DNA of 64,000 nucleotides from Spirometra erinaceieuropaei (lineage: Eukaryota > Platyhelminthes > Cestoda > Diphyllobothriidea > Diphyllobothriidae). The notes under the pieces are model-generated. The model was not told the origin of the DNA. It did no database searches and saw only the letters and a list, made by a program, of their open reading frames with translations. Of the stretch, positions 35,122 to 50,229 are shown piece by piece (the first letter of the stretch is position 1; every line of letters starts with the position of its first letter). Made by a program: the position numbers and the translations under genes. Location: the NCBI GenBank assembly GCA_902702965.1, contig CACRXP010000692.1:279940-343939 (forward strand). The letters are read 5' to 3'.

Positions 35122-35253
35122 TGTCCCAGAGATGGGATCTTCATCTTCTTTACAGCGAACAGGAATATACAAACAACCCACAGCACCCTCAAACACTGGA
35201 AATAACGAAAATACGGCAAGAACTTCTAAAATCGACAAATCACTCGACCACAG

Positions 35254-36580
35254 GTGGCGCACTTAGATACAAGACTCTGGATCTGCTACTCTTTCTTCTT
35301 TGCAGCAGTCATATTTCGACTGAAGTCGGAAGTTCACAAACGTTTTTCTCTGCCAATGACTTCCAGTGTGTTCACTCATATTCTTATGACACAGCAAGTG
35401 TTTGAGTGGAAAAAAATGGATGCTTATGGGGGTGAGGTTCAACATGGTAGGTGGAGTTTTCATCATCCAAGAGTAGCGTTATGTCTTCATGTAGATTTAC
35501 GGCTCGGGGGCTGCTACTCTTTCTTCTTTACATTAGTGATATTTCGACTGAAGTTGGAAGTGCGCAAGAGCTCTGGAATGCGAAGCAACAATGTTCGCCG
35601 ACGACATGTAGACACAGAGTGTAATTCGGGGCCCTGCTGATAAGCAGGGACTGCAGCTGAACCTAAATCAGTTGGAAGAGTAGTCAGACCGTTGGTACCT
35701 GCGGTTCAACGTTCATAAGTGTAGCATAATTCGTCTAGGCAACACAGTCAGATCTGCCAGCACAAGGGACTACTTTCTGGGCGGTGCTGCCCTACGAGAC
35801 GTCGTAGTCTTAGGGGACCTCGGTGTACTGATGACGAACTCTCTAAAACCACCCGCTCATTATTCGAGAGGGACAAAAAGCTTGATGTTCATACTGTATG
35901 CCATCAAGAGTACACTTTTGGATTTTGACGAAGACGCTTTCTCAAAAACTTTCGGAACATTCGTGAGGTCGCACTTGGAGTGCACCATACAAGCCTGGAG
36001 ACCGTGGGCAGTCCAAGACCAGAATTGCCTTGAAAGAGTTCAGAGGAAGGCCACAAAGAATGTAAGGGGTCAGAGCTCCTTTCCCTATGCCACCTCCCTA
36101 ATAAATCTGAACCTCTATTTTGAGTTATGAGCAACTTTGCTGGGATCCCTTGCAAGTATTCTGCGCGATTAAAGGGCTGGACTGCAGCCTGGCATTTGAG
36201 TACTTTTTTCGAGTCGCTACCAACACTAACCTCCGTGGTCACTTGTTAAAACTGAACACTCAGCAGGCAAGGCTGGGTGTGCGGAAGTTCTCATTCTCTG
36301 TCATATCTGGCCATATCGTAGAATGCCCTTCCTGCAGATGCTATGGTGTCACCATCAAAACAAAGCCTTAAAAACAGCCCTTACATATTTATGTTCCTAA
36401 ATGACCGAGAGCGCTGAGAGATCGAGCTCATCCTCCAAGACTCACTCCCATTTTGTCATGGTATCATGGGTTCGTTTAAAGTATTTTGGTCCGGATAATT
36501 TCTCTTTACACCGCACCCGGTTTAACGTTGTAAATTGGGTACTTAAGGGCTTACGTCTATTTCCCTCAATAAACTGAACT
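35254..36580 (+). mobile_element. CR1/Jockey-like LINE fragment with internal duplication, plus strand
   Basis: RT region TLFLLYISDISTEVGSAQ at about 35515-35570, with a related copy of this stretch about 230 bp upstream (35283-35340). Then NVHKCSIIRLGN, FVRSHLECTIQAWRPWAVQD and LERVQRKATKNVRG, in frame at 35831-36125. It ends with AATAAACTGAACTGAG near 36565, the same 3' terminus as the large minus-strand LINE. It lies about 290 bp upstream of the mortalin start codon. Confidence 0.8.
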
Positions 36581-36870
36581 GAGCCGGACTAAACGCACGC
36601 CTCGGGCTACGGATGAAAATATCTATAAACGCATCCATGTGAACGAAAAGGACGTACCGACAAATAAGGCCAAAGCGACGCTGACCTCAAACCAAAATCC
36701 CACTGACACAGTCTTATGGCTGATTATAGACTCAATCGCTGCTTTCTTCACCGTTTTTAGTTAAGCAGTACAGGAATTACTGTTTGTTTAAACGCACCAA
36801 CCAGCCGATTACTAATCTAGACTTTCACTGTTTTGGCGTGCCTTCTCCTCCTCCGACTCCTCCTCCGACA

Positions 36871-39954
<3,084 letters not shown>

Positions 39955-42149
39955 TACTGCCATAGAGTGAAGGCCTAGTTTTTAAATTTGTAATTATCTC
40001 ATTTGCTCATTTGCATTTTCATACTTCAAACCACATCCTTTTCAAACTTGCTGTAAATAACCCACTGCCTAGTAAAGCAATGGCCTCGACCTTCGTTGCT
40101 CTGATACTTGCTTCGGATTCATGTTTGTAAGGCGTTTTCATTTTACAGGACTGTGGTGTTCTTTCTACCTCGTTACGGGTTGACGGCATAGCTGTCTGAG
40201 GACTAGTGTGGCTTTATCTCTGGCCAAGGACCCTCCCTGCTTCAAATGTTGCCAGTAAGGGGATTGCGTCACTTTTATTCTGAGCCTTTCATAAATACTC
40301 CGTGACCAGGCACGTGGTGCTTTTAACCCCTCTGTCATGTAAATATCAGTCGTAAGCGTGACTTATGTTCGGTTGTGGTATTGTAGTTGTAATACTAGTT
40401 CGTGGCGTCCTGCCTTCTGTCGTCGCGGACATAGCTCCGTTGGCCCAGAGGCCAGGTGGTTGACCGTTTTCACGCCTAACATTCATGTCCCTCTTGCGGG
40501 GACACGATGCCAGTCACAGTGGATATGGTCATTCTCATTGGTCTTCGCCCGTTGGTCCCAGAGCGCCAACACGACATTTTATGGCGTGATGAAACGGTGG
40601 TGCGTATCACGGTTGTCGATCTGGAGTTCCCGGATGTCGCGCGGAAGATGGCGTTTCTCACTTTGTTAAGGTATATGAGGCTTGGGAGGGGCTTTGGACT
40701 CCGGTGATTGAGAGTGTAGTCCAGTTAAAATAGTTCCGCAAACCTGTCGTGTATTTGGTTCCAACGTGTCGGCGCGAGTGTTGAGGCATTCGAGAATTGG
40801 GTCTTTCAAGTCCGCCTTGGGCATGCTTTTTAACTGTCCCGCTTTCTGCGGGGATTTTCTACTCTTCTTTTGATAAAGATGTGAATCACAAAGCGCCTGC
40901 TCGGCGTGCTTTAAAAGTCAGCCGGGGAGTCATGAGTTTCGATTTGCGCGCGGGCGCGATGTGCAAGAACCCGTAACAGTGCCTGCTTTGACTCTGCCAG
41001 CCAGGCCGAAACGACTTTCAGCGTGTGCTAGTACGTAAAGGGGACGCAAGGTCTGTCAGGTTTAATCTTAGAGACAGGACTACTTCCGGCCAATGGTTTG
41101 CTTCGGCTCTCCAATTTCCGATCCGTGTGCTCGGGAGTTGGGATAGGGACCGTGCAAGTCACCGTCCCTGCTCACACACTGCTGTGTAGCATACGTAATC
41201 GAAGACGACGGTCGGATCGAGGAGTCGAGACAGGTTGTTAAAGTTGCCCCTATCGAATTTCGAAAAGCACTTCCGAGTCAATTCTGCGCGATGCCGGTTT
41301 TCGTTGTCGGACAGTTTATCAGGCCAAGGTGGCGGTGTAGGCTTTACTCGGCGTCCGGGGCTGTCGTGCTCGATGCTGCCCCCGCCTCAGGCAAGTTGCT
41401 AGGGTTATGTATTACTGCTACCTGTCCCGGCGTCTCTTTGGTCGAAAGTCCGGTCCTCGTACCTAAAAATCACCGGTGCAGGTCACTTAGTCCGAATAAT
41501 AGTTTCTGGCGGACTCAACAATAACTGCAGCCGGGGCTGTGCAGAAGAATCCTGCGGGGGGCAGCTGTTTTGTGGCCGGGTGCGGGTGGTCTGGTTTTAC
41601 TTCGAGTGAGAGGAGGGGAATTAAGAGATTCGATCACAACGCGGAGTCAGTCTTCACGCGATGATACGGGCCAAGGGGTTGCGCGATTCTCGACGCCCGA
41701 ATTGTTTTACCCTCAGTTCTGTTGTCAGGGGGTTTGCTCGACCTGGTTGAGTGATGGGCTCGTACACCCTTCCTGATGGGGGCTCGAGTAGCACTACGCG
41801 TTGACTTATTTACGCGCATCGGCGTGCTTAACCGCTTCCTGACGGCGAGTCTTCCACTCCAGATTCCCTGCCTCTTAGCTAGTCGGACTGATTTCAATGC
41901 CGATGCGTATCCACTTGCTCTTAGTAAAATGCATTCCTATAAAGCCGGACAGCGCGTCCTACAGTAACCAGGAGCCGGATCTATCATGGCGGTAGCAAAT
42001 TGATCAGACGCAGCGATTGTCGCTTTCGGGAATTATTACAAAATGTCTATTTATCTAATACATGATTTCATGACAAGAGCAGCGCCGGTTTGGCGGGAGC
42101 AGCAAGTTCCTCGAGTCAGGGCGTTGGAAGCCCCTCCAGTCGTTCGGTG
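39955..42149. other. Mortalin 3' flank and unassigned sequence
   Basis: The 3' UTR begins at 39955; no AATAAA is obvious. Farther on the sequence is GC-richer with open frames on both strands but no motif. A weak HWPEVV-like match on the minus strand near 41090 may be retroviral-type integrase debris, too weak to annotate. Confidence 0.3.
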
Positions 42150-42760
42150 AAAGCAAGAGTTTAGGGCGCAGAACTCCGGAAACTGTGTAAGATACGCCGA
42201 CCCAAAGGCGATGCCACACTCTCAGTTTGGTGCTAACGTAGATTTCAGATGTCTGGAAGCTACCAAGCCATAAAGAAGGAGGGGTGCCTTCTGACGAGCA
42301 ATGCGGTCCGACGAAATCTTGCCTGCTGCCTTTACGGTCAGACAGCCTCATGCGTCCGGGACGCTTGCGTTCAGTAGGTCATCGCAGGTTTCCGGCTGGG
42401 TGGTGTTGTCGGTGTACCAGAGGTCGATCGGGCAGTTCCTCGCGTGGCAGGATGCAGCTTTGCTGGGCTTCGAGCCTAGTAGCGAACGACTGGGTGAGAT
42501 TGTTATTGACAGCTAAACGGACATTGGAGAGAGGATAGTAAGTCTCGATCACAATATTTGTTGCGGGCGTGCTGTCCAATATAAACGTACGACGGAGGAC
42601 TGGGGGTGAGCAGAGTCGAATGCTGCAGTCAACTCGACAAAGCAGCGGCCATCGGTTGCTGGTGTCGTTGCAGAGTGCGCCGGAGTGTCCGCGTCCAGCG
42701 CGAAACTGCCTGGGTTCTGCTGGCTTCACGTGCCAGCTACCTTCCAACATCCGCGCAGTT
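42150..42760 (-). mobile_element. Possible Ty3/gypsy-type LTR retrotransposon relic (RNase H region)
   Basis: On minus, VLRRTFILDSTPATNIVI followed by SFATRLEAQQSCILPREEL resembles the start of a gypsy RNase H (pf.ldtDAS..giGavLsQ ... yaSr.l...e..Y...r.ELla). The spacing is right but catalytic residues are lost. No LTRs or integrase could be placed. It could be coincidental. Confidence 0.4.
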
Positions 42761-44539
42761 CGTTATTTTTGGCCATGACAGAAGCGGGGAATTACACGAC
42801 ACCCAAGAACTCGGGAAACCGGAAATGACGAGCCACAGGCGCTACTGATTCTTGTCTGTCGGCGTGTGTAGCAGCATGAACGATTAAATTTGCCGAGGAA
42901 TGGTGCGAAGCCTCTTACCTGGTGATTGAGATGAGTTATGCGGCGCTTCGTGCATCGTGATCTGTTATCTTAGGGATCCCTGGGATCACAACGCCATTAC
43001 TCTGTGAATGCGGTATTGCGTCGCAAAAACAGCCGACACTGCTTTATCAGACCCAAGACGACCAGACATATTACTGATGAGGGTTTTGTTTCACGCCGCC
43101 GTATGCGCCCGAGCTGATCTTCAGTTGCTCTGACCACTACTTGGCACTAGTACTCGACGAGGGGAGAAGAGACAGTCAGGCCGACTATGCTCTACTGCCG
43201 CCACCATAATCAATCTGATATGCTGTTGGGCGATCATCGAACGTTATCAGCCGCAAGGATAGCCCTGTCCCGCGGGCTGAGAGGCAAGTCGTGGTGGTTG
43301 GGTAGTTTAGTTCTGTAAGAAATCACTTATGAGAAACTCGGCGATATCAGCAAAACTGGGACCCGCAACTCCTGGGGTAGTACATAGAGTTGGTAGTAGG
43401 TCACAACATGGGTTCGGGGCTGGTCGATAGTGAGACAGCCCTCAGTGGATGCCAGTGAACGCACCGGTGTTTGGCAGATAAGGAGCTGCGAGATGTAGCT
43501 GGTCACCGGTGATGTAGTGGGAAAGCATACTAGAATATAATGAGTGATTCTAGCCTAAAAATGACCTAATCAGAAATTGTCGTCCCACGGTCTCTGACCC
43601 AAGCTCCAACAAGATCGGTGACCCCACCTTTACCACATCTATTCGACTTTGTATTATCATTAACAATCTGCTGCTCATGGTTTATAATTTCATAGGGGGG
43701 CCTACGTATTCGGACCCAGAATGGAAAGTGGCACTCCATAGAGGGAGGCAGTTCTTGTTGTCTGTTGGAACGGACACGTTGACAAGGAACCAGGCACGCA
43801 GGTATAAATAAAACTAGTGGCCCTGAAGCTGTAGGAGCCAACGGCTCCGCTACATCGAGCTCTAACGTCAGAAGTTGGGCAGCGAAGGCTGAGAGAGGAG
43901 CTTTTTTGGACAAGAAGCCGGACCGGTTGCTGGCTGAAACCTAGACGAGGTTGGCTGGTCTGCCGCGCCCTAGTTCGTATCAAAGTCGCCAACCAGTCAT
44001 CCGTGGGAGTGCATATTCGTGGGATCTACTATATGTACATGCAGGTACGAATACAGTAAAGACGAGGTGGCGGCTGGCACCCAGGGGATGAAGGCTTCCG
44101 CCGTCCACGGTCAAAGGCTGTGCTGCGAAACGATCGGACTGAATCCCACATGGCTTCCCAAGTTACTCAACTACGTCTTCATATCTGCATTCGCTGTCTC
44201 CGTTTTCCCCGTCTCCTGCGCAGCAGCCATTGTAGACAGGGAGCAGCTGGACGGCAGGCTGTCCAGACTTGTGCCATTAGATAGACAGGGGATGGATGGT
44301 CGCGGTGAGCTCATAGTAGCGTCCGTCAAGTAGACCAGAGACAACGCAACTATCAGCTCACACGGTGGCAAGGCCAACGAGCCACAAAATTGGACGGTTG
44401 TACCTCAATCAATCACCCTTCCCTCACGTGCTGAGAAGACACGCAGGGAAGTCGTCACCACTGCTGCACCAATCAGGTGGTGGTGTAGAACAAATCGAGA
44501 AGGTCAAGACCGAAGGTTTTTCGGAAGTCATCTAATATT
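42761..44539. other. Unassigned, relatively GC-rich sequence
   Basis: Overlapping minus-strand open frames at 43566-43992 have protein-like length but no recognisable family. This could be the rest of the possible gypsy relic. No repeat partner seen. Confidence 0.3.
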
Positions 44540-45060
44540 CAGTTTGTAACTGCACAGCAGTGAGAATAAGTGCTCTGAACGTTACAACCACCAGATCGAA
44601 TCCCAAGTCGTAAGAAGAAAACAGGAGGAACCAGAATGAGGGGTTTATTGTGCACAGAAGCCGAAGTGGTCCTCTCAGGCGGCAGTGGCCACTGGCGAAG
44701 CCAGGGTTGGTGTTGACTGCGTCCAGTCATACCTGAGAGTCCTTGAGATAGTGGTGGCAGCCGCTTTTGTGGGCTTGTGGGTCAAGCTGAAGTAGTGTCC
44801 AGTCAGTGTTTGTTGCATTTGCCCAAGGATGGTGTCCCAGTGGCTTAGGTTGCGGTTGCAGAGGGCGGTGCGTTCAAGTGGCCTCATGGGCAGCTGTGGT
44901 TGTTCTGGCGCAGGTATGTCCGAGCTGTTGGTCGTGTGAATTCAGGTCAGTGCGCCTGGAACGGCTCACTGCAAAAGGGTGAATGACCTTGAGTCAGCGA
45001 GGTCTTGAACAATGACGTCAGACCGGTCATGATGGCTTCCCGCCACAAGTTCATCTTGCG
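44540..45060 (-). repeat. Dispersed repeat (family R), inverted copy
   Basis: Reverse complement of 34030-34530, including GGTTTATTGTGC (the AATAAA complement), CAGTGGCCACTGG and CAGCGAGGTCTTGAAC. The two copies lie about 10 kb apart in opposite orientation on either side of mortalin. Confidence 0.7.
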
Positions 45061-45294
45061 CATTAATCTGTAGTGGGGCAGACTTGTGCAGTATCTACCG
45101 CACTCCCTCCTCCCGCACCCACCAGGCTCCGACGGCAAGGCCATGTCAAGACGACCGGAGGGGGGCTCGGGCTCAGTGGTTGGGCAGGCTAGACAGCTCG
45201 TCTACGCGTGCCGTACACGACCTGATATCCACTCGGTGCGCCAGGTTTTCACGGAGATGGTAACTCGCATCTCCCGCCCGTGAGAGTGGCATGA

Positions 45295-45603
45295 GGGCTG
45301 CATTAAGGAGGAACCATTTAGCTTGTCTCTCGGTCCGCGATTCAGTCACTCGACATACCTGCAGTTCTAACCACGAGGACGGAGTTACCTAGTTAGATGG
45401 CAACCCTTCAAACCACGGCTTTTAGCACATCGTGGGGATGTCGAGGCGCGTCAGATTTATTACGATGACGTGGGAATGAGTTCTTCACTATCGACGTCAC
45501 TATCTCTTCCCTCTATCGTGCACCAGTCCACTGTCCCAGTCGACTAGTAATCTGGCGCTTGTGTTGGGTGCAGCAACTGACAGAGCTGCACTATTTCTTC
45601 TAC
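45295..45603 (+). repeat. PLE-associated repeat upstream of the RTE-like LINE
   Basis: Shares AGGAACCATT and an ACCACGGCTTTTAGCACATC-type block with the 5' edge of the PLE at 48.34-48.48 kb, and CGACGTCACTATCTC with the segment after that PLE near 49315. Interpreted as terminal sequence of the second PLE family into or beside which the RTE-like LINE inserted. Confidence 0.5.
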
Positions 45604-47035
45604 GTTAGCCACACTTCGGCATCCTTGTACCTATCCTCAAGAAGGGAGATAAGACGAGATGCGAGAACTACCGCGGCATAAGTCTCATCGATGTTGCTGC
45701 GAAGATCTTCGCTATTGTCCTACTCAGGCGATTCCAGGCTGTGCGTGACTCAAGGACGAGGCCCTACCAAGCCGGATTTCGTGCTGGACGTGGATGCGCA
45801 GATCAGATATTCATACTGAGGCGCATTCTCGAATTTCGCCATAGCTATCAACAACCGACGGCCGTCTGCTTCGTTGACTTTGCCGCCGCGTTCGATTCCG
45901 TTCACCGTGAGTCCCTGTGGCGGATAATGGCGCTAGATGGTGTACCGGCAAAAATCATCGCCTTGTTCAAGGCCTACTATCGTTCCACTACTGCGAGAGT
46001 CCTGGCCCGTAACAATCTTTCCCAACCGTTCGGTATTCAGTCTGGCGTCCGACAGGGTTGTATCCTGTCACCCATACTGTTCAACTACGCTATTGACTGG
46101 ATCCTCGGGAGGGCCCTACGCGACAGTGACGGCATTGAATTTGCACCCGGACATCGACTGACTGATCTCGACTATGCCGATGATATCGCCTTACTTACTT
46201 CAAGTTTTGGTGATCTGCAGTCTTTGGTGTCACGGGTGAACGAGGTCGCTAAATCAGTCGGTTTGTCCATAAACGCTGGGAAGACCAAAGTGTTCTCAAG
46301 CTGCATCCCTGACCAGGAGAAGGCACCCCTGGGGATTGATGGCTGTCAACTTGAAGAAGTGGACAGTTTTAAATACCTCGGGGCGCGGCTGCCGCCTAAT
46401 GGACAGAGTAAGGACGACATTGTCTCCCGAATCGATGCTGCCCGCTGGTTTTTTTTCAAGCCTTCGGAAATGCCTGTGGAGCCGATGTGACCTTTCCATC
46501 GCCGCTAAGATTCGCGTGTACCTTGCATCTGTCCGGTCTGTCCTTCTCTACGGTTGCGAATGCTGGGCTTTGCGCGTAGAGGATGAGCGAAAACTGGAGG
46601 TATTTGACCACCACTGCTTGAGGATCATCCTTCGAGTGAAGATAACCGACTTCGTCTCAAATGAGACAGTCCGCGCTCGCTGTGACAACATCGCAAGGAT
46701 AACTCGGGCCATTCAAGAAAGACGACTGAGATGGTTCGGGCATGTTCTTCGTCGTCCACCTCAGAAGCTCAGTGTTACTGCCCTCGATCCGGCACCGTTG
46801 CCTCATTGGAGGCGTCGAAGAGGGGGTCAGTTCAAAACCTGGCTCGACACAGTTCGTCAAGACATGGAGGTGGTTCTTGGACCCTCGGTATTCGGTCTCC
46901 GTCGTTGGCGAAGGGAATGGGTTGAGCTGTCTAGATCTGCTGCCGCGGATCGTCACGCGTGGCGAGGTACAGTTCGGGACATCATCGAGGCCGGCTAGAT
47001 CAGGCATGATCGCAGCCGTATCAAGTACAAGTTAG
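45604..47035 (+). mobile_element. RTE-like non-LTR retrotransposon, 5'-truncated, plus strand
   Basis: Starts in the RT (GILVPILKKGDKTRCENYRG) and contains FVDFAAAFDSVHRESLW (motif A), GVRQGCILSPILFNYAIDW (motif B) and LDYADDIALLTSSF (catalytic YADD), then the C-terminal QERRLRWFGHVLRR block, ending at 46998. The only break seen is one base gained in the eight-T run at 46449-46456. The 3' end TATCAAGTACAAG is near 47030. Long blocks are identical to the copy at 53.6-55.3 kb, so both look recent. Confidence 0.92.
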
Positions 47036-48329
47036 CCACACGCAGCCTGACTGGACAGCAGGTGGTGCTGGTGAGGCAAGTTTTTCATGAGGACGCATAT
47101 GGCCGAATATGCCTGTGAGAGTCCGCTTCTCCGACCGCCGTCGCCGCAGATTTGTAGTGCAGCCTTTCTGTCCGCCTCACGCTCCCGATCGATTTTCGGC
47201 TGGAGCCGCCCAAGACTTGGCACCTGCTAATCAACCCTGTTACCTCGCTAACTGGCTGCAGACGGAGAGAAGTCGCGCACACACGCTGGGAAGCTAAGAA
47301 CCTCAACAGCAAACACTGACACACACACACACGCTCGCCTGAAGAGACGGATAGTTAAACTGCCAGCACTCCACTTCGCCTCGGTAAAATTTGTCCAACC
47401 TTATCTGCCTTCCCTGGCTTGTGATATGGGGCTTCTCGTTTGTCGAACACTGCGCCTTCGACAGGCCCATGCGTCAGGAAAACGTCGATGGACAGTTTAG
47501 ATAGGTGAATCGGGTGCGACAGATGTATGTTGGGTCTCCTGACAATGGCACGCCAACCTCTTCCATGGATTCACTAGTGACCGACCGACCGCACTGCATG
47601 CATGATGAGAAAGCGCGATTGCAATGATGGGAGGTTTGAATTGAGTCCACATCGTTGATGGTGGCGGTGATGGCGGCAATGATTTACAGGCCGGTAGAAG
47701 TGTCTATTGGTGTTGCTTGTGGAGAGGGGCTAGTCGTGTTGCCAGGGAGTCCCTTAACAGTGTGAGCGGGATGGCGGAGGTTGGCTGCCAGCGTCATTGG
47801 TCTGTAGCACTTGAGTCATGTGTCTCCTTCCCCTTAAGTTGACGGCAGCTGTTCGGATGGCTTCGAAGACAGTGGCTCCAGTCTTTGCGCCTGTCGATCT
47901 CGAGAGACGTCATCCAAGATCTCTGGGTTGATTTGCAGGTGCCTAAGTGTCTGGGTTCATTTTCTGCCAATTTATCTTCAATATTCTTCCAAGGCGTGTG
48001 AAATCAAAATGGTTGAGTCTTCTTGCTTGGCCTTCATGACATTTAGACTGTCGATTCCGACGATGTCAACCCTGTGCCCCATAGCATGGCGGGAGTGAGG
48101 ACAGTGACTTGCGTTGCATCTGCCACACCATCTCCTCTCACACTTGGGCCCAGTGTCATGACAGTCAGTCAGACCGTAGACTGGGTAGGGTGCAGGCGGC
48201 CGGCGCGGCGTGAACCCGCACCTAGGCGTACCACCACAAACCCCATGGTCTGCGCACAAGGGACTAGGATTTCACACAACAAGGAAAAGGGCGGTTCGAA
48301 TTCCAACTGAGTAGGAGTGTCATAAAAAA
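47036..48329. other. Unassigned sequence with a CA microsatellite
   Basis: A short CA run lies near 47317-47332. A minus-strand frame (47978-48259) is Cys/His-rich (CERRWCGRCNASHCPHSRHA) but repeats no known zinc-finger spacing I can name; it may belong to the PLE that follows. Otherwise nothing recognised. Confidence 0.3.
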
Positions 48330-49245
48330 TGTATTAGGAAGGAACCATTGTAGCCGGACTCTCCGTTCACCAGTCGGCCACCCAACGCACAAAAACGTTG
48401 GGCTGATTGCAAGGTCTAAGTTGAGTCTTCAAGTGGAAACCTTCTAAGTCACGGCTTATGGCGCACTACGATAGTCTCAAGCACGCCAAACGAAGCTGTG
48501 TGAAGACGCTATTCAAACGGGTCCAAAGTTATTGCAGCAAACCGGAGGACAGAGCACGTGAGGCCCGTTATCTCTGCGACCAGTTTATGCAAAATGGGTA
48601 TCCGAGGGCATTCATAAGTCGCTGTCTACGCGGTGGCCACCAGAGAACTCGAGCATCAACGTCACCGACGATATGGCATTCTCTGCTATACATCAAGGAC
48701 GTTTCAGAAACGACCAAGCGCATTGCTGCGGAGCTAGGCGTTGGAATTGCACACAGCCTCAAAGCCACCATGCGCAATAAGGTCATGAAAATCAAGGAGC
48801 GGTTAAAGCCCGAAGAGCAGTCTGGAGTAGTGTATCGTATTCCGTGTCGAAATTGCCCTTGTAACAAACAGGACAGACTGGGCGCATGCTCGGATCGCGC
48901 ATACACGAACATAAGCTGGCTGTGCGACGAGGCGACGCATTATCACAAGTGGCCGCCCACACCTACGAAATGGGTCACGAGTTAAACCTCGCAGCCACCA
49001 AAATAGTCGCCCACACCGGAAGCAAAACAGGCCGAGAAGTGACTGAAACCTGGGCCTCGAATGAGGACTCAGTCAATCGATTTATCGATCTGGCGCCGGC
49101 GTACAGGGCCCTGCGCAGTCACCTCCAGTCTTGCATCGTCGGTCGATGATTGGCCTACATTCTTTATAACTGTCAGTTGTTCTGTTGCTGCCACCATCTC
49201 GGACGATTGACTCCTGTACGAGTCTGAAAGCTCAGGACAATAAAC
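48330..49245 (+). mobile_element. Second-family Penelope-like element: RT C-terminus, GIY-YIG endonuclease, tail
   Basis: The frame at 48458-48890 reads HYDSLKHAKRSCVKTLFKRV, YLCDQFMQNGYPRAFISR, LYIKDVSETTKRIAAELGVG and GVVYRIPC.NC. After a frameshift near 48890 it continues LGSRIHEHKLAVRRGDALSQ, AAHTYEMGHELNL, GREVTETWASNEDSVNRFID and AYRALRSHL to 49149. These are the RT-to-GIY-YIG linker and endonuclease blocks of PLEs, with the ETW..NEDSVNR C-terminal motif. The GQTGR-type block is lost in the frameshift. The tail at 49200-49245 has a worn hammerhead-like core (CGGACGA instead of CTGACGA) and ACAATAAAC. Confidence 0.88.
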
Positions 49246-50229
49246 AAAGTGTTCCGGTGCTCGACTCTTCTTCTTCACGTCAAATTGTTTACAGGGTGGA
49301 ATATGCGTTGAGAGTCGACGTCACTATCTCCTCTCCTTACTGTGCACTGGTCGATTATCCGAGCCAGTCAACCAGCTGCTATTGAGATTGGGAAAGGTGG
49401 CTTACAGAGCCAAGAGTAAATAAATACATGAAAGGGGACACAGCAGTAGCAGCTACTGGACGACCTCCACAGCCGAGGAGGCTCTGGATTTTCCACCATA
49501 CAGATCACTTCCTGAAACGACCGATGAAACCCACAGGACGCTATCGCCATGTCCCAGGCAAGAGTCTGAATCATTGCTTGACCTTTTTCATCAGCCAAGT
49601 CTCCTGACCGTGTTTTGGCGTTGTCAGGACAACCTCTCTGTGCATCCTCAGTTTACTATTGAGCAATATACAGTGACGGTTCCAGACAGGATGCTTGGGC
49701 CAATTGAAGGCTTGGCTGACTTTGGCGATTCGACTTGCGACTTCGTCGGTAAACTCGATGTTTCTCAAAATCGCACTCCTAAGGTGCATGAACTTTTTGC
49801 AACTTTGAGAGATGATTTTCTCCGAAACTTATAAGGGGTACTGTGAAGTCAGAATTTGGTGTCGGTCGGTGTCAGACCACCATCTTCTCCGTCGAGGTGA
49901 CGCGTAAACAGGACCGGCAATGTCAACGTTCAGCTTATCGGCATGTCCCCAATGACAATGCGCGCTCAAGGTCTGGATCAACTGTCGATTTATCGCAACG
50001 TTAACACGACAGTATCACTCCATACAACATATCGCCATTATAACCGGAGCAGCCCGTCCCATCTCTTGCTGAAACATCAAGCTCCAGTCTCGGTTCGTTC
50101 CGGCTAGAAACCTCATCACCTAGTAGAAGGGTGAAGGCAGAAGGCAGGCACCGGCAAAACTGGTACTCTGTCCCACTCTGACCAAAAAATCCACTTGAAC
50201 ACCAGTCTGATCGGGATCTACGAATCTGC
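49246..50229. other. Unassigned sequence
   Basis: About 49300-49390 resembles the segment at 45460-45580. The rest shows no recognisable gene or repeat partner. Confidence 0.3.

Noticed and set aside
46657..47007. Minus-strand and alternative-frame open frames over the RTE-like C-terminus (also 53678-54029)
   Set aside because: Shadows of the conserved RTE-like C-terminal block; they recur in both LINE copies because the DNA is repeated.
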